Assembly (NCBI GenBank): GCA_964384945.1
Contig: CAYLMK010000057.1
Location: forward strand, 1-6,552
Source of the DNA: S015-6 sp964384945
GTDB taxonomy: Bacteria > Desulfobacterota > DSWW01
Length of the DNA stretch: 6,552 bases
Direction of reading: 5' to 3'
Shown: positions 1-5,456 of the stretch, piece after piece
Layout of the letters: each line of letters begins with the position of its first letter
How positions within the stretch are numbered: position 1 is the first letter of the stretch
Position numbers and translations under genes: made by a program
Notes under the pieces: generated by a model
Database searches by the model: none
What the model saw: only the letters and a program-made list of their open reading frames with translations
Told to the model about the DNA's origin: nothing

Positions 1-418
1 TGACCGCTTGGCCTTTCAGGAAGTTTGTCCTTCCCAAAAGGGTGTCGCCGGAGAGTAGAGCCCTCCTCGCGAGCAAACTACCCGGAAGCCTCCGGGTTGC
101 TCTCTGCCAATTCTCAGGGTCTTTCACGTGCTGGCGCACCACAGCCGAGACGAAAAGTCGCTCGAAACTCAAGCGGGCCGCCATGCTACCATCTTCCGGG
201 TTGCTCAGTTTGCTCTTCGCTCGTTCCGCCACCAATGCGGCTATGGCCACAAATGTCAGCAGCCGAGGCCGCCACATGCGTGCCGTAAAACCGGGAAACA
301 GAACTTCTGCAATACGCTCAGCCGGTCCAAGAGTCCCCAGAGGATCAACACTTCCCGGCGGGTCCTCCGCTGGGTCCAAGGGTGTTGCGCGGGGCAAGTA
401 TTTTACCGACAGGCCCAT
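1..418 (-). CDS. Unrecognised protein, N-terminal 139 residues, 3'-partial
   Basis: The minus-strand frame opens at the ATG at 418 and runs to the left edge without a stop, giving 139 residues. It starts MGLSVKYLPRATPLDPAEDP. Residues 29-47 read TLGPAERIAEVLFPGFTAR, followed by MWRPRLLTFVAIAALVAERA (48-67), a hydrophobic stretch that could be a buried helix. Later come RLSFERLFVSAVVRQHVKD (82-100) and LLSGDTLLGRTNFLKGQAV (121-139). Composition and helix periodicity look like a genuine globular protein. A Shine-Dalgarno GGAG lies 8 nt before the ATG, and the ATG abuts the TAA of the small upstream ORF. I do not recognise the family. Its place at the end of a type I RM operon suggests, without proof, an accessory defence role. 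Plus-strand ORFs over the same bases are less protein-like and lack such context. Confidence 0.7.
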   Translation of the reverse strand, partial: MGLSVKYLPRATPLDPAEDPPGSVDPLGTLGPAERIAEVLFPGFTARMWRPRLLTFVAIAALVAERAKSKLSNPEDGSMAARLSFERLFVSAVVRQHVKDPENWQRATRRLPGSLLARRALLSGDTLLGRTNFLKGQAV

Positions 419-547
419 TTAACCCGCTCCATAATTGCCAGCAAAAGCGTCATCCCAGCCCTCGACCTGGGGATCGCGCAGGTCCGGGTTGCCCTGAATG
501 AACGCTAGGGTTTCGTTGAAAAACCGTGTTATTTCTTCATTTGTCAT
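419..547 (-). CDS. Small ORF (42 aa) overlapping the end of hsdR, unknown function
   Basis: This ORF starts at the ATG at 547, overlaps the last 11 bp of hsdR in another frame, and ends with TAA at 419-421. The 42-aa product starts MTNEEITRFFNETLAFIQGN, continues PDLRDPQVEGWDDAFAGN, and ends YGAG. It is acidic, with a plausible N-terminal helix and no membrane segment or recognised domain. A strong GGGAGGAGG lies upstream, but its nearest AGGAGG is 12 nt from the ATG, longer than ideal. The next gene begins immediately after the TAA and in the same frame. It may therefore be a separate small subunit coupled to both neighbours, or the first part of one gene interrupted by the TAA. I favour two genes because the downstream ATG has its own Shine-Dalgarno. 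I do not recognise the family. Confidence 0.55.
   Translation of the reverse strand: MTNEEITRFFNETLAFIQGNPDLRDPQVEGWDDAFAGNYGAG
427..430 (-). promoter_or_regulatory. Ribosome binding site of the unrecognised 3'-partial gene
   Basis: GGAG on the minus strand is 8 nt before the ATG at 418. The spacer contains the TAA that ends the 42-codon ORF. It is the main reason for treating 1-418 as its own gene and not as a readthrough product. Confidence 0.6.
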
Positions 548-3545
548 TTGCGGCTTCGGCCTCCTCCCGGATCTTCTCGTAGACCTCCTTGAGGAGGTGA
601 AGGCTTACAGCCTCGCGGAATTGATCCTCGTTCATGAACTTGGCCGTGATTTCCTCGTTCTGCTCCATGCGGTCGATAAAAAGGCCCTCCAATGCCTTGC
701 GGAAGACGTAGCCGAAGTTCTCCATTGTGTTGGCGAGCGCGGCTTGACGGAGGCTGCTGTCGGCCACGGCATCCTCGCGTATTGATTCGAAAAACAATTG
801 ATCACCCGGCTTGAACTCCGTTCCGAACCGCTCGTTGAGAATATCGATCAGCTTGGACAGCTCGATCTCATCACCTCGGGCAACGCCGGTGCCCACAGAC
901 GTGGGACCAGATACCTCGTACCGCGCTCCCGGCTCCATGACGATGGAGCCCTCACCGATCTTCTGCACTCGGTAAAACTTGAGCGCCACGTCATCATCGA
1001 AGTTATAGATCGGTCCCCGGTTATCTCTCGGCAGTTTGGTTAGCAGAAACCGGACGTACGAGTATAGCTTTTCCAAATCGGAGTCCTGGAAGGGGATCAC
1101 CTGCGCCATGAAAGAATAGAGGTTCCTGAAAGCGACCAGCGTCTTCCGGAACTCCTCCCGGACCTCTTCCTCAAGTCCGTTGTAACGGTTCACGGCCGGA
1201 TCGATGCATGCGTTCATCCTGGCGTGGTCGGCGGGCGTTTGATTCTGTCGTGGTTTGTAGAATACCCTGCAGAACTCCTCGACCTCGGCCTTGTAGTAGA
1301 CCTGATGTCCGTCCAATTTGGCCTGAAGCTCGTAAAGTTGCTTCGGCTCCGCCCTCTCGCCGATGATTGTCTGCTCGTAATAGGGTTGGAAGGCCTTCAG
1401 TATCTCTTCGGGCTCGTTGACGAAATCGAGAACAAAGGTATCTTCCTTGCCCGGATGGGTGCGGTTGAGCCGCGAGAGGGTCTGGACCGCCTGGATTCCT
1501 GCGAGCCTCTTGTCCACGTACATGGTGTGAAGAAGCGGCTGGTCAAATCCGGTCTGGTATTTCTCCGCCACAAGCAGCACCTGGTACTCTTCCGTCCCGA
1601 AGCGTTCGGGCAGTTCCTTCTCGCGGATGCCTTTGTTCATACCGACTTCCGTATACTCCACGCCGGGCGCATCCGGATCGATCACCGTGCCGGAGAAGGC
1701 AACCAGCGTCTTGATTCCCGTGTACCCCTTCTCGGCGATGTACTTATCGAATGCCTGCTTGTACTTGACCGCGTGCAATCGGCTGGAGGTGACCACCATC
1801 GCCTTGGCCTTTCCGCCGATCTTGTGCATGGTGAAGTGGCGGAAATGCTCGACCATGACCTCCGTCTTCTGGGCGATGTTGTGGGGGTGGAGACTCATGA
1901 AGCGGGCGAGCGCCCTGGCAGCCTTGCGCTTGTCCACCTTGGGATCATCCTCGATGGACTTGATCAGCCGGTAATACGTCTTGTACGTCGTGTAATGCTG
2001 AAGCACGTCGAGGATGAAACCCTCCTCGATGGCCTGACGCATGCAGTAGAGATGAAAGGGTTGCGGCTTGCCATCCGCGCCGGGCGTCCCGAAGACCTCC
2101 AGCGTTTTGTACTTGGGTGTCGCGGTGAAGGCGAAGAAGCTGATATTGGGCTGGCGGCCGCGCTTGGCCATGGTCTTGAGGATTTCCTCTTCGTAGTCGG
2201 TTAGCCCTTCTTCCTCGGCCTTCGCCCTGGCCTCTTCCTTGATCGCCGCTCCTGCCAGAACACCCTTGAGTTCGGTCGCCGTCTCGCCGCCCTGGGAACT
2301 GTGAGCCTCGTCCACGATCACCGCGTATCGGCGCATGGGCAGATCGCCCATCTTCTCGGTGACAAAGGGGAATTTCTGGAGCGTCGTGATCACGATCGGC
2401 ACCCCGGACCCGAGGGCCTCGGCCAACTGGGTCGAGTTGATGTCGATCTTCTGGACCACACCCTGCTTGTGCTCGAACTGATAGATGGTGTTCTGGAGCT
2501 GCTGGTCGAGGACGACCCGGTCGGTAACCACGATGATCGAGTCAAAGACTTTTTCGTCAGTTTCGGTGTAGAGGCTGGCGAGCCGATGGGCCAGCCAGGC
2601 GATGGAGTTGGATTTGCCGCTGCCGGCGGAGTGCTGGACGAGGTAATTGGTCCCGGCCCCGCGCATGCGGGCGTCGGCCACGAGTTTCCGCACGCTATCG
2701 AGCTGGTGGTAGCGCGGAAAGATCATCGTCTCCCGCTCCACCTTCTTGCCGCCGAGCTTCTTCTCCTCGACCTGGAGATGGATAAAACGCGCCAGGATGT
2801 CGAGGAAGCTGTGCCGCTCCAGCACTTCTTCCCAGAGGTAAACGGTTTTGCAACCGCCGGGGTTCTCCGGGTTGCCCGCTCCACCACCGCAGCCCCGGTT
2901 GAAGGGCAGAAAATGGGTGCTCCGGCCGGAAAGCCGCGTGGTCATGTACACCTCGTCGGTGTCCACGGCGAAATGGACCAGCGTGCGCTTCTTGAACTGG
3001 AAGATCAGATCCGCCGGGTCGCGGTCGTTCTTGTATTGGGTGATCGCGTGCCGCCAGGTCTGGGCGGTCATGGGGTTCTTGAGCTCCAGCGTGGCCACGG
3101 GAATGCCGTTCAAGGCCAGGGTCACATCCAGCGTGTTGCCGTGCTTGGCCGAGTAGCGAAGTTGCCGTGTGATTGTGAGCCGATTCGCTTCGTACAATTT
3201 CTGGGTTTCCGGGTTCATTCCGCTCGCCGGGGCGAAGTAGGCCACGTGAAACATCTTGCCGAAGCATTTGAATCCGTGCCGCAGGACGGAGAGACAACCC
3301 TCGTGCTCGGAATTGAGCGCCCGGCAAAGATCGTCCAACAGGATGCCTTCAGCCTTCTCCTTTTGGAGGTTCGAAAGGTACTCCCATTCCTTGGGCTGAG
3401 TCTTCTGAATGTAGGCAATCACGTCGGCGGGGAAGAGGCCGCGTTCCGAATCGAAGGTTTCTCGGTCGCCTTTCTCATAGCCACCTGCCGAAGTCAGGTG
3501 TTGTTCGATGGCGGTTTCGAATGCGGCTTCGGAATATGGTTTCAT
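537..3545 (-). CDS. hsdR: Type I restriction enzyme motor/endonuclease subunit HsdR
   Basis: HsdR binds the HsdM/HsdS methyltransferase, translocates DNA using ATP and cuts it at a distance. Counting from the ATG at 3545 (1002 aa, a normal length), the N-terminal nuclease has D140 in TLDVTLAL and E154-x-K156 in ATLELKNP, a PD-(D/E)XK site, followed by QTWRHAITQY. The SF2 translocase has Walker A AGSGKS (307-312), DEAH (412-415), motif III FTATPK, and a motif VI-like QTLSRLNRTHPGK. All catalytic residues I can see are intact. A start at 3557 would add four residues but has no ribosome-binding site. The ATG at 3545 has GGGA six bases upstream, forms ATGA with the RAYT stop, and gives the usual family N-terminus (PYSEAAFE), so I prefer it. 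The 3' end overlaps a 42-codon ORF. The sequence looks functional if an hsdM is present in the genome. Confidence 0.96.
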   Translation of the reverse strand: MKPYSEAAFETAIEQHLTSAGGYEKGDRETFDSERGLFPADVIAYIQKTQPKEWEYLSNLQKEKAEGILLDDLCRALNSEHEGCLSVLRHGFKCFGKMFHVAYFAPASGMNPETQKLYEANRLTITRQLRYSAKHGNTLDVTLALNGIPVATLELKNPMTAQTWRHAITQYKNDRDPADLIFQFKKRTLVHFAVDTDEVYMTTRLSGRSTHFLPFNRGCGGGAGNPENPGGCKTVYLWEEVLERHSFLDILARFIHLQVEEKKLGGKKVERETMIFPRYHQLDSVRKLVADARMRGAGTNYLVQHSAGSGKSNSIAWLAHRLASLYTETDEKVFDSIIVVTDRVVLDQQLQNTIYQFEHKQGVVQKIDINSTQLAEALGSGVPIVITTLQKFPFVTEKMGDLPMRRYAVIVDEAHSSQGGETATELKGVLAGAAIKEEARAKAEEEGLTDYEEEILKTMAKRGRQPNISFFAFTATPKYKTLEVFGTPGADGKPQPFHLYCMRQAIEEGFILDVLQHYTTYKTYYRLIKSIEDDPKVDKRKAARALARFMSLHPHNIAQKTEVMVEHFRHFTMHKIGGKAKAMVVTSSRLHAVKYKQAFDKYIAEKGYTGIKTLVAFSGTVIDPDAPGVEYTEVGMNKGIREKELPERFGTEEYQVLLVAEKYQTGFDQPLLHTMYVDKRLAGIQAVQTLSRLNRTHPGKEDTFVLDFVNEPEEILKAFQPYYEQTIIGERAEPKQLYELQAKLDGHQVYYKAEVEEFCRVFYKPRQNQTPADHARMNACIDPAVNRYNGLEEEVREEFRKTLVAFRNLYSFMAQVIPFQDSDLEKLYSYVRFLLTKLPRDNRGPIYNFDDDVALKFYRVQKIGEGSIVMEPGARYEVSGPTSVGTGVARGDEIELSKLIDILNERFGTEFKPGDQLFFESIREDAVADSSLRQAALANTMENFGYVFRKALEGLFIDRMEQNEEITAKFMNEDQFREAVSLHLLKEVYEKIREEAEAANDK
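560..568 (-). promoter_or_regulatory. Possible ribosome binding site of the 42-codon ORF
   Basis: GGGAGGAGG on the minus strand lies within the last codons of hsdR. Its nearest AGGAGG is 12 nt from the ATG at 547, a long spacing, so the link is plausible but not certain. It also encodes hsdR residues (REEAEA). Confidence 0.4.
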
Positions 3546-4192
3546 GCTGTTTCCCATTCAGGTGTTGGGGGTCGGATCGGATGGTAGGGGCGTATTGCAT
3601 TGTAGGGGCGTATGCAATACGCCCCTACGGGGTTTTCCCGATCCAACGCCGATTTTGCCGGGTTGTTGATGATGTATTCCCGGGCGCGGTTCATTTCGTC
3701 GTCATTGCGGATGACGTGTTCGTAATAATTGCGTTGCCAGACCGGCCTACCCGGCGTACCGCGCATTTCGTTGATGCGTTTGGTGGCGGCGGATTTGAAA
3801 CCCGCCATGATCGCGCCAATGGAACGCGGGGTTGGCCCCATTGGGGTAGGGGCGACCGGCCGGTCGCCCCTACGGGATTCGTCGGATAAAAAAACGATGG
3901 CGTGAAAATGGTTGGGCATGACGACAAACGCATCCAATTCCACATTGGACCGCATATCCGCCGTTCGTGACCATTCATCCCGAATAATTGTACCGGCACC
4001 GTTCATCCGCATATCGCCATCCACGATTTCCCCGAACAGGCATTCCCGGTTGTGCGTGCATACGGTCACAAAATACGCTCCGGCCTGAGAATAATCGTAT
4101 CCGCGCAGGCGGATGGACCGGCGGTGATGACGTTGCGGGGTGTTCCGTAGGGGCGACCGGCCGGTCGCCTCGACAATCCGATCGTCATTCAT
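3542..4192 (-). CDS. REP-associated tyrosine transposase (RAYT, Y1 HUH family)
   Basis: This 216-aa protein belongs to the IS200-like Y1 transposases called RAYT or TnpA_REP. These nick single-stranded REP hairpins through an HUH motif and a catalytic tyrosine, and they are usually single-copy residents. Landmarks are RRSIRLRGYDYSQAGAYFVT (24-43), ECLFGEIV (50-57), the HUH motif in MPNHFHAIV (H95, H97), RSIGAIMAGFKSAATKRIN (123-141), and VWQRNYYEHVIRN (151-163) with the nucleophile at Y156 or Y157. The ATG at 4192 has GGGAGG six bases upstream and overlaps hsdS by 8 bp; the TGA overlaps the hsdR ATG. Three palindromic repeats are translated within it, giving EATGRSPL near the N-terminus, RGDRPVAPT at 108-116, and a C-terminal tail of about 28 residues containing GAYCIRPYNAIRPY. 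The tail goes beyond the usual family end, near INNPAK. It has no tnpB partner. Placement between hsdS and hsdR is unusual. Confidence 0.92.
   Translation of the reverse strand: MNDDRIVEATGRSPLRNTPQRHHRRSIRLRGYDYSQAGAYFVTVCTHNRECLFGEIVDGDMRMNGAGTIIRDEWSRTADMRSNVELDAFVVMPNHFHAIVFLSDESRRGDRPVAPTPMGPTPRSIGAIMAGFKSAATKRINEMRGTPGRPVWQRNYYEHVIRNDDEMNRAREYIINNPAKSALDRENPVGAYCIRPYNAIRPYHPIRPPTPEWETA
3584..3628. repeat. REP-like palindrome B, compound hairpin in the RAYT 3' end
   Basis: GTAGGGGCGTAT occurs at 3584-3595 and again at 3602-3613; ATACGCCCCTAC occurs once at 3617-3628. Two competing hairpins result: 12-bp arms around GCA (3602-3628), or 17-bp arms (3584-3600 with 3612-3628) around an 11-nt loop. 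It shares the GTAGGGGCG foot with palindrome A but has a different centre. On the minus strand it is translated as GAYCIRPYNAIRPY in the RAYT tail. There is no T-tract, so it is not an obvious intrinsic terminator. Confidence 0.9.
3846..3873. repeat. REP-like palindrome A, full copy, inside the RAYT gene
   Basis: This is a perfect 28-bp palindrome: GTAGGGGCGACCGG followed directly by its exact reverse complement. It has GTAG at the 5' foot on both strands, the tetranucleotide conserved next to REP hairpins recognised by RAYT proteins. Read in frame on the minus strand it gives RGDRPVAPT, placed between the HUH motif and the RSIGAIMAGF block. A small 11-bp hairpin (CCCCA-T-TGGGG, 3836-3846) abuts it. 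Confidence 0.92.
4147..4169. repeat. REP-like palindrome A, partial copy, in the RAYT 5' end
   Basis: The left arm GTAGGGGCGACCGG is complete, but the right arm stops after CCGGTCGCC and diverges to TCGAC. The perfect core is the 18 bp at 4152-4169. It is translated on the minus strand as EATGRSPL near the RAYT N-terminus. It is the same element as the full copy at 3846-3873. Confidence 0.85.
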
Positions 4193-5456
4193 ATCGCCCC
4201 TCCCTCACGTCGATCTTGCCGGTCACCGCTGCGGAGATCATTGCTGTGCGAAGCTCACGTAATTGGTCAATGCTCCGGAGTACCTTGTTGATGATCGCAT
4301 CAATCCTGCCGGTCTGGACGTGGATGTGGCGGCTGATCTCGTCTTGTTCTCCAAGTCGCGGAGGGACGACGATCAAGAGATTGCCGACCTGCTGGAAGTT
4401 GAGCCCTTCCCTGGACGTCCCATTCTCACTCGCGAAGATCTGCGACTGAGCGACGAAAGATGACATCGCAGCACTGAGATAGTCCGGCACTATCGTGCTG
4501 CGCCGTGCCCGAACAATGCACACATGCTGGTTCACATTGGCGGGGCCAACTTCCTCGCCTACAAGACAGCACCGTCCGAGCGAAGCGCCGGTGATATTGA
4601 GCAGGACGTCGCCAGGTCGTACCCGCGTGTTCGCCATCTCCGCATCAACCTCGTCTTCGATGAAGACGACGTCATCAAGACGCAGACCGTCGAAGTGAAT
4701 GTTCTGGCTGCGAAACAGCATGACGCCAGAATCGACGTAGACTTCAGCCCCGCCTCTTGGCGTCTTGCCGCTCCCGATCTTCGTGGTCAGATGCTTGACC
4801 TTTCGTATCTCCCAATGCTCCGGAATCTCCCCCAGCCATTCGATGCCGGAGTCCTTCATTGGGGCGTTGGGATCGAGCCCTTTGGTGACTGCGTGGCTGA
4901 TGAGGGCGGAGCGCTTCTCCCGGAGCAACTCGATCTGCCTCCGTTTCTTCTCTATCAGCGCATCGATCCGCGCCGTCTCGCGGTCCAGGAACGCGGCAAT
5001 GGCCCGCTGCACTGCAACGTTTGGAATAGCAGTAGGGAGATCATGGATGTAGTTGCGGTTGAGTGTGCCTACTGCTGTTCCTTCACTGAGGTATTTTACG
5101 TCGAGCGTTTTGAGCAAATAGAACGCATATCTTGGGATGACTTGCCGAAATTCTTTTACATAGAGTGCGGTATTATGTGCCCAATAATCCTTATCAACAT
5201 AGTTCACTTCACCAACGCTGCCGCTCCTTCCAACTGTAACGCCAGGGCCTTTCGTGGTAAATTGGCTGTGATAGCCTATGCAGCCATTAGAACCGCATAC
5301 TGGATACTCGCCCTCATGAAACTCTGTTGCCGGAAGGTCGTGACCTCTTTGTAACCAGAGCGCATACTTGAGTCGCACCACTCCCCACTTCTCCGGAATC
5401 TCCCCCAGCCATTCGATACCGGACGGCTTGTAATTCGGATAGGCGGGGTATTTCAT
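4185..5456 (-). CDS. hsdS: Type I restriction enzyme specificity subunit HsdS
   Basis: HsdS sets the DNA target of the HsdM2S methyltransferase and the HsdR2M2S nuclease. At 423 aa it has the standard two-half layout. Target-recognition domain 1 (about 20-150) opens with SGIEWLGEIPEKW. A conserved helix follows (about 151-190, FLDRETARIDALIEKKRRQI). Target-recognition domain 2 (about 205-365) opens with the near-copy SGIEWLGEIPEHW, and a second helix (about 375-412, TGRIDAIINKVLRSIDQLRE) ends the protein. Each domain should read half of a bipartite site, with the helices as the spacing ruler. The ATG at 5456 has a good Shine-Dalgarno (GGGAGG, 6 nt away) and overlaps the upstream stop as ATGA. 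The end overlaps the RAYT gene by 8 bp. Domain 1 is encoded by AT-richer DNA than the rest, suggesting acquisition by domain exchange. The target sequence cannot be read from the protein. Confidence 0.95.
   Translation of the reverse strand: MKYPAYPNYKPSGIEWLGEIPEKWGVVRLKYALWLQRGHDLPATEFHEGEYPVCGSNGCIGYHSQFTTKGPGVTVGRSGSVGEVNYVDKDYWAHNTALYVKEFRQVIPRYAFYLLKTLDVKYLSEGTAVGTLNRNYIHDLPTAIPNVAVQRAIAAFLDRETARIDALIEKKRRQIELLREKRSALISHAVTKGLDPNAPMKDSGIEWLGEIPEHWEIRKVKHLTTKIGSGKTPRGGAEVYVDSGVMLFRSQNIHFDGLRLDDVVFIEDEVDAEMANTRVRPGDVLLNITGASLGRCCLVGEEVGPANVNQHVCIVRARRSTIVPDYLSAAMSSFVAQSQIFASENGTSREGLNFQQVGNLLIVVPPRLGEQDEISRHIHVQTGRIDAIINKVLRSIDQLRELRTAMISAAVTGKIDVREGRYE
4199..4204 (-). promoter_or_regulatory. 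Ribosome binding site of the RAYT gene
   Basis: On the minus strand GGGAGG lies 6 nt before the ATG at 4192, inside the end of hsdS. It supports this start even though the following codons already belong to a palindromic repeat. Sequence and spacing equal those of the hsdS site. Confidence 0.75.
4818..4850. repeat. HsdS internal direct repeat, copy 2 (domain 2 start)
   Basis: This is the second copy of the 33-bp repeat at 5391-5423, differing by one G/A. It opens target-recognition domain 2 (SGIEWLGEIPEHW). Confidence 0.9.
5391..5423. repeat. HsdS internal direct repeat, copy 1 (domain 1 start)
   Basis: These 33 bp match 4818-4850 at 32 of 33 positions; the copies lie 573 bp (191 codons) apart in the same frame. 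They encode the SGIEWLGEIPE segment that opens each recognition domain. Such identity could let the two HsdS halves recombine. Confidence 0.9.

Noticed and set aside
25..508. Plus-strand ORFs in the left 500 bp
   Set aside because: Their translations are low-complexity and shadow-like. The minus-strand frame over the same bases reads as a normal protein with ribosome sites and operon context.
3482..3500. Hairpin CACCTG...CAGGTG in the hsdR 5' end
   Set aside because: With only 6-bp arms inside a conserved coding region, it is not distinguishable from chance on its own.
1224..3587. Long plus-strand open frames (326 and 428 codons) opposite hsdR
   Set aside because: They are antisense shadows of a clear, full-length HsdR in GC-rich DNA. 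Their translations show no recognisable domain.
3584..3628. Intrinsic transcription terminator before hsdR
   Set aside because: The hairpin is strong but has no T-tract on either side, is inside a coding region, and would cut hsdR off from its operon.
3584..3873. CRISPR array
   Set aside because: The repeats are palindromes with different centres and irregular spacing, and there are no spacers or cas genes.
3542..4192. A complete IS200/IS605 insertion sequence
   Set aside because: There is no tnpB and no convincing left and right ends outside the gene. The protein has RAYT-type features and the palindromes lie inside the coding frame.
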